From NCBI RefSeq assembly GCF_009930795.1, contig NZ_CP017146.1, forward strand, positions 806,001 to 870,000: a DNA stretch of 64,000 nt. The letters are read 5' to 3'. The position numbers and the translations under genes are program-made. Shown in pieces: positions 18,636 to 27,274 of the stretch (positions are counted from its first letter, which is position 1; each line of letters starts with the position of its first letter). Source of the stretch: Marisediminicola antarctica (lineage in GTDB: Bacteria > Actinomycetota > Actinomycetes > Actinomycetales > Microbacteriaceae). Below the pieces are notes generated by a model, which saw nothing but the letters and a program-made list of their open reading frames with translations, had not been told where the DNA came from and did no database searches.

Positions 18636-18908
18636 CTATTCTGGCGCTTCTCCCTGGTGGGCTTCTACCCGGGGGACATACGCCCGCACTATCGCGACGA
18701 GAATGAGGAGAATGAGGACAGTCGCACTGATTGCGGCGAGCCACATCGAACCGAATCCCACTGCCACTGGCCAAGTAGGTCCGGGGCCATTGAAACTGCT
18801 CCACCGTTCGCCCAAATTCCTGCCAATGGCCACGTACGCGGAGACTCCCGCGAGAGCAATAAGGCTCAAAACAAGAGCGCTCGCTGCTCCAATAATCCAT
18901 CGCTTCAC
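18636..18908 (-). CDS. Small two-helix membrane protein
   Basis: A 90-residue protein starting MKRWIIGAASALVL. Hydrophobic helices lie at about residues 4-27 and 48-73, separated by a Gly/Pro/Trp-rich loop, with a charged C-terminal tail. The 5' half of the gene is less GC-rich than the chromosome on either side of the island, consistent with acquired DNA. Function unknown. Confidence 0.55.
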   Translation of the reverse strand: MKRWIIGAASALVLSLIALAGVSAYVAIGRNLGERWSSFNGPGPTWPVAVGFGSMWLAAISATVLILLILVAIVRAYVPRVEAHQGEAPE

Positions 18909-18927
18909 GCTTCTGTCCTCCAGTTAT

Positions 18928-19248
18928 TCACTTGATGCGATTGCACCGATCCCATGGATTCGAGATCTGCTGCCACGGTAGGGACGGCTGCCAGGATTCC
19001 ATGTTGTGCACCCCAGTGTCCAGGAATGCGCCCACCACATGGCAGACAAACTGCTGTTCGATGTTGTAGTTGACGCGATAGGCCTGCGATCCGAGGATCG
19101 TCTTCAGGTGCTGCACGTGGATGTAGTGGAGATTCCACGCGATCTGCTGACGTCCGAGGGCGGTTGGTACAGCATTGACGATGTAGCCGCGGCTGCCTGT
19201 TGTCACCCACTCGGAGGAGTACCAGACGGTACTCGCGGCCGCTGTCAT
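18928..19248 (-). CDS. DUF2599-like protein, probably truncated at the N terminus
   Basis: A 106-residue frame with features of DUF2599 secreted proteins: WVTTGSRGYIVNAVPTALGR, a conserved QQFVCHVV and a C-terminal NMESWQPSLP ending close to a Cys (WDRCN). Known members are exported, but here the frame upstream of the ATG hits a stop after about 12 more codons and shows no signal peptide, so the start was probably lost. The junction at about 19260-19320 may be an old insertion boundary. Confidence 0.45.
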   Translation of the reverse strand: MTAAASTVWYSSEWVTTGSRGYIVNAVPTALGRQQIAWNLHYIHVQHLKTILGSQAYRVNYNIEQQFVCHVVGAFLDTGVHNMESWQPSLPWQQISNPWDRCNRIK

Positions 19249-19389
19249 GTACTGCCCGAATTCAGTTGACTCCGGCGGTTAGTGGTTTCAGGCGGCTTTG
19301 AGGGCCGTGTTTATTGTCTAAAACTTGATTGGGGTGAGCTTGCCGAGGCGGCGTTGCCGCCGCAGCCGCCGACCCTGCCCGTCGACCCG

Positions 19390-19656
19390 GTGATCCCGTT
19401 GTTCTTTAGCACCGGGATTGCAGTTGCTGTCCTGATCGTGAATTACCCCGGTAGCTGGGCGGCGGGCGTGATAATTGCGTTCGCGTTCTTCACCGGAGGA
19501 GCTCTGTCATCCGGCATCGTGTGGAAACACCATCCGTTGGTGGCTAACTTGAGTTACTGGGACCGGGTGAGATTCGCATTCCGCAACTCCCGAGTGCTTC
19601 GGGAGCAGTCCTTTGCCGATCAAGAGCCCCTGGAGAGCGAAGCCGTCTCGAGGTAG
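19390..19656 (+). CDS. Small membrane protein, unknown function
   Basis: About 88 residues from GTG 19390, with hydrophobic segments at about residues 3-16 and 21-38 and a basic C-terminal half (WDRVRFAFRNSRVLREQ). An earlier in-frame start at 19282 would add 36 residues of non-hydrophobic sequence that looks like junction DNA. No homologue recognised. It is the only plus-strand gene in the centre of the island. Confidence 0.4.
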   Translation: MIPLFFSTGIAVAVLIVNYPGSWAAGVIIAFAFFTGGALSSGIVWKHHPLVANLSYWDRVRFAFRNSRVLREQSFADQEPLESEAVSR

Positions 19657-19731
19657 CAGCCCGGCGAGTACGAGGAGCACGGAACGAATCCAGTCTGGAT
19701 CGCTCTAGTCGGACGCTGCGTTCTTCGCCCG

Positions 19732-20166
19732 CTATTCGAGGGCCTCGTCCAGCTCGCGAAGCTCGGTGAACGCCTCCAACCGGGCAGCCCGGCGAACTTC
19801 GGCGAGGTCGGCGACATCCGTGTGCTTGAAGCGGTGATGCGCGCCAACCTTGTGTGAGGCAAGCAGGTCGTCTTTGACCATCTTCATCAGCGTCGGGCGA
19901 GATACTCCGAGGACGCTCGCGGCGGTGGTTGAAGTCATCTCGGCCGGGACTGCGTGCACGCTCACCGTGCCCGAGGGCAACCCACGAATGACGAACTGCA
20001 CGAGTTCGGCAAGCTTGCGGTCCAGTTGCAGCGTTGTGCCGTCGTCGAGGGTCAGCGATCCCTGGGTGACGTTGCGATCGTGAGCTCGTTCGATGAACAG
20101 CTCAGCGTCGCGACGGACAGTTTCATCCACAAGTAGGGCACCGTTGGCCAGTACGTTGGGTGCCAT
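19732..20166 (-). CDS. Excisionase-family helix-turn-helix protein
   Basis: A 144-residue protein. The segment MTSTTAASVLGVSRPTLMKM (about residues 81-100) is a MerR/excisionase-type winged HTH, followed by GAHHRFKHTDVADLAEVRR, the usual wing. The N-terminal 75 residues resemble the dimerisation part of antitoxins that accompany PIN-domain toxins. No intact PIN gene follows; the 75 nt downstream of its stop carry no clear frame. It could be an orphan antitoxin or an element regulator. Confidence 0.65.
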   Translation of the reverse strand: MAPNVLANGALLVDETVRRDAELFIERAHDRNVTQGSLTLDDGTTLQLDRKLAELVQFVIRGLPSGTVSVHAVPAEMTSTTAASVLGVSRPTLMKMVKDDLLASHKVGAHHRFKHTDVADLAEVRRAARLEAFTELRELDEALE

Positions 20167-20284
20167 GACAGCACTTCCCTTTTTCGTTCAGCTGTATATG
20201 TATAAGTGATTGTTAGATGTGATCCTGAGGCGCCCCCGGCGCCGTTTTCCTCAGACTATGGTCTTGCAGATATAACTGCAAGGG

Positions 20285-21520
20285 TCACTCGACGTCGGGC
20301 CAGTCGCTGGTGAGGTATGCCTCGACAGCGCGGTGGCGGAATGTGTAGGGCTTGCCGCGCTCGATGATCCCGCGCACCGAGTCGAGACGCTGCGAGGTGG
20401 GGCCGGCGTCGGTGGCCTTGGCGAGACCCATGTCCGTGGCGATGCGGGTGAGCGTGCGCTCTTTCGCCGGGAGATCAGCCATCGCACGGAGGAAGTCGCT
20501 CTCGCGCTTGGGGAGACGCTCGAGGATGCGTTCGACGTGGATCACAGCCTCGGCGCGGACGGCTCTCCATCCCTTTATGGCCTCCGCGCGGGAGATCACA
20601 TCGCCGGTTCCGGCGTACCAGGCTTGCTCCCCGGCGAGCTGGAACAGGAACGGCTCGCCTCGGCAGATCTCTGTGATGGCCGCTGCGGCGTCCGGGTCCA
20701 TGCGGATTCGGCTGATGCCGCCCAGGTCGTCCGCCACCGGCCAGCCTTCGATGACGAACGGCTGCACAGCCGACGCCAGGTCCTCGTCGTCGATTGCACT
20801 GAGGGTGGTGGTCTTGAACCGCCTGGCGAACGTGGCGCCGATCCTCGAGCCGGCCGTGTCGGCGAAGTCGGGCAGTCCGGTCAGATACACAGCTATCGGC
20901 AATGAGCGCAGCACAGTGACACCACCCGGGGCGGCGATCGGTTCCTCGTGGACGAGGGCGTCGCCGAGCGCGATCAGCAACTGGGACAGCGCTTTCTCGT
21001 CGGTGATGTTCTGGACCTCGTCGACGTGGATTAGCACCACGACGTTGCCGCGCGCGATCGCAGCGCGCCCGATTTCGACGAGCAGCTGTGTGAGCACCGT
21101 GTACAGCTCGGGTCCGTCGTGCTGGCGCAGGGTGAGCGAGAGGCCGCTCACAGCAACAGCCTGCACCCGGCCAAGGGTGTCTTTGATCCTCTGCTCCCGC
21201 GACGCAGCCAAGCCGGCCTGGTCGGCGAGCTTCAGTAGAGCAGCCGCGATCATCTTCAGCGGGTCGGCGCCTGCCGGGATCCGCAGTTGCGGCGTCACCC
21301 AGTCGCCGGCAGCAGCAGCATCCCGAGCAATACGCCGCACCAGGGTGGACTTCCCGAGCCCCGCCTCGCCGAGAATGGTTCGGCCTCGCTCCGCCAGGCC
21401 CGCCTGCCGGCGCGGCCGCAGCACATCGCGCCAGTCGCTCAGCTGCGCAGTGCGCCCCGCCCAGACCTCCGGGACGCTGTCGGAACCGGGAGTGAACGGG
21501 CTGTTGAGTGCGGTACGCAT
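20285..21520 (-). CDS. AAA/STAND-type ATPase of the mobile element
   Basis: A 411-residue P-loop ATPase: Walker A GEAGLGKST (about residue 51), Walker B VVVLIHVDEVQN (about residue 170), a sensor-like TGLPDFADTAG segment and a C-terminal winged-helix-like region (SQRLDSVRGIIERGKPYTFR). Proteins of this type (AAA_16/ORC-like) are common on actinobacterial islands and plasmids; roles in replication, defence or regulation have been proposed. The ATG at 21520 lies 3 nt from a perfect 13-bp inverted repeat, so autoregulation is likely. The gene looks intact, unlike most of the element. Confidence 0.7.
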   Translation of the reverse strand: MRTALNSPFTPGSDSVPEVWAGRTAQLSDWRDVLRPRRQAGLAERGRTILGEAGLGKSTLVRRIARDAAAAGDWVTPQLRIPAGADPLKMIAAALLKLADQAGLAASREQRIKDTLGRVQAVAVSGLSLTLRQHDGPELYTVLTQLLVEIGRAAIARGNVVVLIHVDEVQNITDEKALSQLLIALGDALVHEEPIAAPGGVTVLRSLPIAVYLTGLPDFADTAGSRIGATFARRFKTTTLSAIDDEDLASAVQPFVIEGWPVADDLGGISRIRMDPDAAAAITEICRGEPFLFQLAGEQAWYAGTGDVISRAEAIKGWRAVRAEAVIHVERILERLPKRESDFLRAMADLPAKERTLTRIATDMGLAKATDAGPTSQRLDSVRGIIERGKPYTFRHRAVEAYLTSDWPDVE

Positions 21521-21522
21521 GC

Positions 21523-21565
21523 TGATAACTTTATCAGAGATACGGACACAGCGATAAAGTTATCA
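21523..21565. promoter_or_regulatory. Paired inverted-repeat operator of the ATPase gene
   Basis: TGATAACTTTATC (21523-21535) and its exact complement GATAAAGTTATCA (21553-21565) are 17 nt apart. Each arm is itself close to palindromic. The pair is immediately upstream of the minus-strand ATPase start, where a repressor would block transcription. Confidence 0.7.
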
Positions 21566-21661
21566 CGGAACGATTGCTGTGTGCGGCTGGTCAGCCCATT
21601 ACGATGTCCCACATCTCAGGGTCCGGCTGAGCCGCGACGTACGCCTGAGCTGCGGGCGCAG

Positions 21662-21919
21662 GTGACCCCCCTCGGGATGCGTTCATCGATGCGCAGGACA
21701 GGCGTGTGCTGGGACAACAGCATGGCCGAATCGTTCTTCTCGATGTTGAAGAACGAACGCGTCTACCGCACCGTCTACGCCACCAAAGCGCAAGCCAGAC
21801 GCGACGTCATCAGCTACATCGAGGGGTTCTACAACAGCCGGCGGCGCCACTCCGCACTCGACTATCGACGACCCAACGATGTCCACTACGGTCACCAACA
21901 GCACGCCCTGGCAGCGTAA
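21662..21919 (+). pseudogene. IS3-family transposase, C-terminal fragment
   Basis: About 85 codons matching the end of an IS3 OrfB: LGMRSSMRRTGVCWDNSMAE, then YATKAQARRDVISYIEGFYN with the last catalytic Glu, then HSALDYRRP. The first two catalytic Asp residues and the whole of OrfA are missing. Downstream, CTGTCCGAAATC at about 21938-21950 resembles an IS3 terminal sequence. It marks the right side of the decayed island. Confidence 0.8.
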
Positions 21920-22017
21920 GAAAACCCATCAATCCGCTGTCCGAAATCTACGCGGCATCCCAATCGATAGTGCCATCGAAACCTGGACCATCGGGACGGC
22001 ACTGCAGGCGTGACAGG

Positions 22018-23559
22018 TCAGCGCAGCATCCGGTCTGCGGTCCGGAGCGAAAGCGCCATCTGAGTGAGGCCCGGGTTCGCGTTGAGCGAGCTGGGGAACG
22101 TGGAGTTGTCCGAGATCCAGAGATTCGGGATGTCGTGGCTGCGCCCGTCGGCGTCGACGACACCGTCACCCGGGTCGGCGCTCATCCGGCACGTGCCGAG
22201 GGTGTGGCAGGTGCGGGCGAGTACACGCGTGTCGAGTGCACCCGCCGCTTCGAGAATGCGGGTCATGGTGGCAGTCGCGTGCGCGTCGATCGACTGCTCG
22301 TTGGGGCCGGGTGTGAATGTGACGACAGCGCGCGGGATGCCCCATTCATCCACCTCGTCGCCCAATACGAGCTTGTTGTTTTCGGCAGGGAGGCATTCGC
22401 CGTTGATGCCGATGCCGGCCGTGTAGCGCCACGCATCGAGCGCGTCGACCAGCTCGTTGCCCCAGAGCCCGGCACCGCGCACGAGGGAGGTTGCGTATGC
22501 AAGCGGCATCACGCCGAGGCTCTGCAGGAGGTAACCGCCCACAAAGTCGACCCCGTCGGGGCGCACGAAGTCTTCGCTGATGAGCGCGGAGGGGTAGCCG
22601 CGGTAGCCGCGAATCTGCTTGTCGAACCGGCCCCACACCTGCACGGCTCCGTGGGTGAGAAAGTTGCGTCCGACCAGACCGCTTGAATTGGCGAGGCCGG
22701 TGTTCAGCAGCAGGCGCGGCGTCTCGATACCGCCACCAGCGAGCACGAGGGTCGCGCATCGCTGCCGGAAATCCTGACCGTTCTGGCGGTACACGACGGC
22801 CGAGATTCGGCCGAGGTTGTCGCGTTCAGTCCCGTGCACCATGGAGTCGGGTCGGATCTCTGCCCCCGCGGCAACAGCGGAGGGGAGATAGGTGTTCGCG
22901 GTGGTCGCCTTGGTGCCGAAGCGCTCGCCTTGGTGGATGGTCCCGAGGTTTCGGCTGGCGAGGCGCCGGCCATGATGTGCCTGGTCGCGATCGCGGCTCA
23001 GGATGGCGGCTGGCGCGTCAGTGGCTCGGATGCCGAGACGGGCGCAGCCGGTGGCCATGATGTCGGCTGACGCGTTGCGGTCGACCGGTGGTTCGAGGTA
23101 TTCCCGTTCCGGATCCCACGGGTACCCAGTCGGGCCCGAGACCCCGATGGTCCGCTCTACGTCGACGATGTAGCGGATGAGCTCGGCGTGGTCGACGGGC
23201 CAATCTGCCCCCACGCCGAACTCGGTGAGAAGGTTCAGTTCGCGGATGTCCGGTCGGGGGGTGAAGGCGCCCCAGTGCAGCGTGCCGCCGCCGACTCCCC
23301 AGCCGCTGTTGTTTGGACCGAAGGCGGTCGGTGCGTCTCCGCCGCTGAGTCGCTCGGACATCCAATTGATTCGGGGCGCTTCGACTTCGTCGTTGGTGAA
23401 GTCATCGGGATCAAGGTTGGGTCCAGCCTCAAGGGCGACGACTCGGAGGCCGCGTTCCGCGAGTCGCGCGAGCAGGGGCGCGCCGCCCGCGCCGGTTCCG
23501 ACTACGACGACGTCGACAACGTCATGCTGCTCGTACTCGCGCATGCCGTTGAGGTTCAC
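22018..23559 (-). CDS. GMC-family FAD-dependent oxidoreductase
   Basis: A 513-residue flavoprotein: FAD motif VVVGTGAGGAPLLARLAERG (about residues 18-37), LEAG, the substrate-domain segment GGGTLHWGAF and the C-terminal HTLGTCRM and NPGLTQMALSLR typical of GMC dehydrogenases, with the active-site His in the former. The sequence resembles the large subunit of membrane-linked gluconate/sorbitol-type dehydrogenases more than soluble oxidases. It overlaps by 4 nt the gene encoding a fused small-subunit domain, so the two products probably form one enzyme. The substrate is unknown, probably a sugar, sugar acid or alcohol. Confidence 0.85.
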   Translation of the reverse strand: MNLNGMREYEQHDVVDVVVVGTGAGGAPLLARLAERGLRVVALEAGPNLDPDDFTNDEVEAPRINWMSERLSGGDAPTAFGPNNSGWGVGGGTLHWGAFTPRPDIRELNLLTEFGVGADWPVDHAELIRYIVDVERTIGVSGPTGYPWDPEREYLEPPVDRNASADIMATGCARLGIRATDAPAAILSRDRDQAHHGRRLASRNLGTIHQGERFGTKATTANTYLPSAVAAGAEIRPDSMVHGTERDNLGRISAVVYRQNGQDFRQRCATLVLAGGGIETPRLLLNTGLANSSGLVGRNFLTHGAVQVWGRFDKQIRGYRGYPSALISEDFVRPDGVDFVGGYLLQSLGVMPLAYATSLVRGAGLWGNELVDALDAWRYTAGIGINGECLPAENNKLVLGDEVDEWGIPRAVVTFTPGPNEQSIDAHATATMTRILEAAGALDTRVLARTCHTLGTCRMSADPGDGVVDADGRSHDIPNLWISDNSTFPSSLNANPGLTQMALSLRTADRMLR

Positions 23560-25004
23560 GCTGCGTTCTCCCTGCGAGCCTGGCCTGTGTTGTTGGTCGC
23601 GCCCCGGTCGCCGCTGCCGTCGCTCTCGTCGGCAGTATCGGAGAGGAGGGTACCGAGGTCCGCTGGCTCCCAGGGGTCGCGCACACCGGCGCCCAGGCTC
23701 ACATAACCGGCGGGCTCAGCCCCCGGGCCACTGGTCGCGAAACCGTCGTATCCGATGCGGCTGAGCGACGCGGGATGGGCCATCCACGTGCGCGTCAGAT
23801 CGGTGCGCAGGTCTTCGAACCACCGGCCAAACACCTCACCACCCCATGGCGCACCGGTGATGAGCTCGCCGGCGATAATCCGTCGGATGAGGGCGTCCTG
23901 CTGCGCCACACCGTCGGCCCAGACGGCCGCGATGGCGTCGAGTCCCAGCCGGTAGGCGGATGCGTCATCGGGAAGCCCAAAGGGTCGCCACCCATCACCA
24001 CGCCCGGACGCGAGATCGGCATCAACACGCGCCGCGAGGTCGATCCGGCGAGCCTCGGACTGCGGCACTAGCCGATCGGCCAGCGCGCGAAGGGTCGCGA
24101 GCTGCCCTGGCGAGAGCGCCCGCGGTCTGTAGTTCAGGTCGTCCGCGACCGCGCGCCGCGCTAACAGGGAGCGCTCCTCGACGCCGGTGCGGTGAGAGGC
24201 GATAACGCGACCCCACTCAGGGTCTACCTCTGGGGATGCGGCAGCTGTCGACTCCCAGAGCCGCACGATCTCGACCGCAACCTTGTGGGGTTGTTCGTAG
24301 GGGAGCAGGTGCCCGGTCGCGGGGAGGGATACGAAGCGCGCCCGCGGGTACACGGCGCCGAGGAGCCGCGGCTGCGCCGAAGCCCCCAGATCGTCGTCAT
24401 CCTCGCCCGCCATCACGACGACGGGCAGGTCGATCACGCCAACCGTGGCCGAAATGTTTTCACGGCTACCCTCGTTGAGCCACCGCTGCCAGGCGAGCGG
24501 CGACATCTGCCGAACTTGGCCGACAGCATCCTGCTCCACAGCTGCGTCCAGCGAACTCGCCACGTTCTGCGCGATGAATTTGCGCGCGTCGACCTCGGCG
24601 AGCGGACCGTTTTCTGCCCACGAGAGCATGAGGGCACGCGTGTCGTCGTCCATGGGCTCTGGCGTGGGTGGGGATGGCGCGAGGAGTACTACGCCCGCCA
24701 AACCGAAGACATTCGCGTGGCCGCTCAGCACCCGTGCCGCAACGAGTGCCGCGACCTTGCCGCCCATGCTGTGCGCCGCGAGCAGCCACGGTCCGCCATC
24801 GGCTTTGGCCTCGATCGCCGTGACGGCAGCATCGGCCAGCGTGCTGACGGAACCGTCGACGGCATCGGGGGTGCGACCGTGCCCCGGGAGGTCGATGCCG
24901 ACAACGCGGAATCGGTCGCCGAGAGCCGCTGCGAGCGGTGCTGCTGATGCCGAGCCGAAACCCAGTCCGGGGAGGAAGAATATGGTGCCGTCATGATTGG
25001 TCAC
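23556..25004 (-). CDS. Alpha/beta hydrolase fused to a gluconate 2-dehydrogenase subunit 3-like domain
   Basis: A 482-residue protein with two unrelated parts. Residues about 1-250 are an alpha/beta hydrolase: FLPGLGFGS, DLPGHGRTPD, nucleophile elbow AHSMGG, and catalytic His in ATGHLLPYEQP. Residues about 285-450 match the gluconate 2-dehydrogenase subunit 3 family: LSPGQLATLRALADRLVPQ, then GLDAIAAVWADG and a WFEDLRTDLTRTWMAHP region. Free-standing subunit 3 proteins usually carry a Tat signal; this one does not. It overlaps the GMC gene downstream and the SDR gene upstream by 4 nt each. No stop or frameshift separates the two halves. Confidence 0.8.
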   Translation of the reverse strand: MTNHDGTIFFLPGLGFGSASAAPLAAALGDRFRVVGIDLPGHGRTPDAVDGSVSTLADAAVTAIEAKADGGPWLLAAHSMGGKVAALVAARVLSGHANVFGLAGVVLLAPSPPTPEPMDDDTRALMLSWAENGPLAEVDARKFIAQNVASSLDAAVEQDAVGQVRQMSPLAWQRWLNEGSRENISATVGVIDLPVVVMAGEDDDDLGASAQPRLLGAVYPRARFVSLPATGHLLPYEQPHKVAVEIVRLWESTAAASPEVDPEWGRVIASHRTGVEERSLLARRAVADDLNYRPRALSPGQLATLRALADRLVPQSEARRIDLAARVDADLASGRGDGWRPFGLPDDASAYRLGLDAIAAVWADGVAQQDALIRRIIAGELITGAPWGGEVFGRWFEDLRTDLTRTWMAHPASLSRIGYDGFATSGPGAEPAGYVSLGAGVRDPWEPADLGTLLSDTADESDGSGDRGATNNTGQARRENAA

Positions 25005-25900
25005 GGAGTGACCATACCTCCGTTGACGTTTAAGGTCTCACCCGAGACGTAGCTCGATTCTGCGGAGGCGAGGAACACGAAGGCGGGGGCTAGCTCGGCT
25101 GGCTGCCCTGAGCGCTGGTAAGTGCTCTCGTCGTCGAATGCTTTCATCTGCTCGTCTGATACGCCCCCCGACACCTGCAGGGCGGTCCACACGGGACCGG
25201 GTGCGACGACGTTGACCCGGATACCGCGGGGAGCCAGTTGCTGGGCGAGACCCTTCGAGAAGTTGTTGACCGCCGCTTTCGTCGCCGCATAGTCCAAGCG
25301 GTCCGGTGCGGGCTTGTAGGCCTCCAGCGACGCCGTGTTGATGATGCTGGCACCCGCAGGCAGATGCGCGAGAGCGGCCTTCGTGATCCAGAAGTTCGCG
25401 AAGATGTTGGTTCGGAACGTCAGCTCGAACTGCTCGTCGGAGAGATCTTCGAGGCGAGCGACGGCCACCTGTTTGCCGGCGTTATTGACAAGGATGTCGA
25501 GCCCACCGAGCATGCGCACGGTCTCGTCGACGATCTCGCGGCACCGGGCTGAGTCGGTGATGTCCGCGGCAATCGCATGGCCCGTCGTGCCTGCCTCCTC
25601 GATCAGGCCCAGGATACGGTCAGCATCCTCCTGCTCAGCTGGCAGATGCACGATCACAACGTCGGCCCCCTCGCGCGCGAACGCGATCGCGACCGCACCG
25701 CCGATACCGGAATCGCCGCCCGTGATGAGCGCCTTGCGCCCCGCGAGGCGCCCGCTGCCGCGGTAGCTCGATTCGCCAAGGTCGGGGACCGGGGTCATAC
25801 GCGCCTGCACCCCTGGTTCGGGTTGATGTTGAACCGGCGGTTCCACGCGGCTGTACCGCTCAACGGGATTGTCAAAACTGTACTGATCTCGAATCGTCAT
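25001..25900 (-). CDS. Short-chain dehydrogenase/reductase with N-terminal extension
   Basis: A 299-residue SDR. About 50 extra residues (VEPPVQHQPEPGVQARM) precede the cofactor motif GGDSGIGGAVA. NNAG, the catalytic Ser in INTASLE and YxxxK as YAATKAAVNNF are intact. The C-terminal GETLNVNGGM is typical. The extended form matches the YhdF/GsiB-operon type general-stress SDRs often annotated as glucose 1-dehydrogenase. It is the first gene of a three-gene minus-strand operon with the fused hydrolase and GMC dehydrogenase. Confidence 0.85.
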   Translation of the reverse strand: MTIRDQYSFDNPVERYSRVEPPVQHQPEPGVQARMTPVPDLGESSYRGSGRLAGRKALITGGDSGIGGAVAIAFAREGADVVIVHLPAEQEDADRILGLIEEAGTTGHAIAADITDSARCREIVDETVRMLGGLDILVNNAGKQVAVARLEDLSDEQFELTFRTNIFANFWITKAALAHLPAGASIINTASLEAYKPAPDRLDYAATKAAVNNFSKGLAQQLAPRGIRVNVVAPGPVWTALQVSGGVSDEQMKAFDDESTYQRSGQPAELAPAFVFLASAESSYVSGETLNVNGGMVTP

Positions 25901-26000
25901 ACCTCCGACATTAGATCGACGGCAGCATCATCGCGCGGACCTTGTACCTGCTGAGTTTTCTGGTAATTGAGCTGTGGGCTAACACCATCAACGAACGCTG

Positions 26001-27263
26001 TCAGCGGATCTGTTGTTCACGCAGAAGTGCAGGAATTCGCTCACGAAACGAGAAGAACCCTCGTGTGGCGTGCGGCCACGCCTGGGCATCCCACGGGCGA
26101 AGCACGCGGGTGAGCGTGACCCCCTCCGCGGCGAGGTCACTGGCGAGTCGATCGAGTCGATCGCGCACAGCGCCGACTGGCGCGTACGGGGTGACGAGCG
26201 CCGTCACGTTGTGAGCCCGCAGCCAGGGCAGAACAGCGGATGCCGTGGGAGCGTCAAGTGCGTCAGTGCCGGTTGCGAAGTGCGCGCCGGCCCGATCGCG
26301 GCCGTCAGCGAGCGCGCCGGCCGTGAATTCGACCGCGAGCGGTGAAGACGGCTCAGGCACGGATGCCGCCGTGAAGCCTTCCGCCGACAGCAGCGACAGC
26401 GGCGACCGCGGCTCGCCGGCGCTCGGAGCCGCGACCGCGACGACCTGTGCTCCGGCCGCCTCCAGACCCGACGCGAGGCTCTCGGCGTTGAGGTCGTCCT
26501 CGTGCAGCAATAACGCCACCCGGCCGGTCGGCAGCGGCTCGGGCTGCGGCGCCGCCAGAGGGGTGGGCGCAGGCGCGTCGTCGTCGAGTGCGATCGCGTG
26601 TGTGGCCAGCCCGCGCGGGTGAAACCGCCCCTCGGTGGCGAACTCGATGTTCTGAGTCGTCGCAAGGTAGGTTTTGCCGACAGTCTGCAGCCCGCCGACC
26701 CAGCGCCACGAGAGCGTATTGGAGGCGGGGTCTCCGTCGAGCAGGTGCCGCAGGAAGAAGTCGGCTCCGAGCTGCCAGGGCAGACGCAGCGTGAAGATCC
26801 AGATGCTCGCGAACCACATGCGTGCGTGGTTGTGCAGGTAGCCGGTGTCGACCAGTTCGCGTGCCCAGTCGTCGAAGCCCTCGATGCCCGTGTGGCCGGT
26901 CACGGCCGCGTCGTAGCTCGCACGCTGCGCGGCGCTCAGTCCGGTGAGCGCCGGCTCGACGGCCGCGGCGTACCGCGCCCAGACGCTCGGTCGCAGCTCG
27001 AGCCAGCCCTTCCAATAGGTGCGCCAGTAGACCTCCTGCACGAACTTCGAGGCCGAATCGAGCGAGTGCCGCTGCAGCACCGCCCCCACCGCGTCTGCCT
27101 CGGTGACGAGCCGGTGCCGCACCCAGGGCGAGAGCGTCGACACGTTCGTGCGATCCGCTGGGCCTCGGTCGAGATTGCGCTCGGCGGCGTAGGCCCGACC
27201 GGCACGGGGAACAAAGTCGGCGAGGCGGGCGAGGCCCTCGGCGCGAGTGGCATCGAGCGTCAT
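26001..27263 (-). CDS. Photolyase/cryptochrome FAD-binding domain protein with C-terminal extra domain
   Basis: A 420-residue protein starting at ATG 27263. Residues about 30-250 carry the photolyase FAD-domain pattern: FVQEVYWRTYWKGWLE, DTGYLHNHARMWFAS, LPWQLGADFFL and DPASNTLSWRWVGGLQ. The alpha/beta antenna domain that normally precedes it is missing. Instead, a C-terminal region (about residues 270-420, GRVALLLHEDDLNAESLASG) looks like an alpha/beta domain placed after the FAD part. DNA repair, blue-light sensing or another flavin role are all possible. It begins 12 nt after the upstream flavoprotein gene ends. Confidence 0.7.
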   Translation of the reverse strand: MTLDATRAEGLARLADFVPRAGRAYAAERNLDRGPADRTNVSTLSPWVRHRLVTEADAVGAVLQRHSLDSASKFVQEVYWRTYWKGWLELRPSVWARYAAAVEPALTGLSAAQRASYDAAVTGHTGIEGFDDWARELVDTGYLHNHARMWFASIWIFTLRLPWQLGADFFLRHLLDGDPASNTLSWRWVGGLQTVGKTYLATTQNIEFATEGRFHPRGLATHAIALDDDAPAPTPLAAPQPEPLPTGRVALLLHEDDLNAESLASGLEAAGAQVVAVAAPSAGEPRSPLSLLSAEGFTAASVPEPSSPLAVEFTAGALADGRDRAGAHFATGTDALDAPTASAVLPWLRAHNVTALVTPYAPVGAVRDRLDRLASDLAAEGVTLTRVLRPWDAQAWPHATRGFFSFRERIPALLREQQIR

Positions 27264-27274
27264 GCGGTCATCTG

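Noticed and set aside
19660-19731. PIN-domain toxin downstream of the excisionase-type HTH gene
   Set aside because: The stretch lacks an open frame long enough and shows no catalytic Asp pattern.
21920-22017. Right attachment site of the tRNA-Ser element
   Set aside because: No match to the tRNA 3' end (GGTTCAAATCCCACCGG) is present here or elsewhere in the window.
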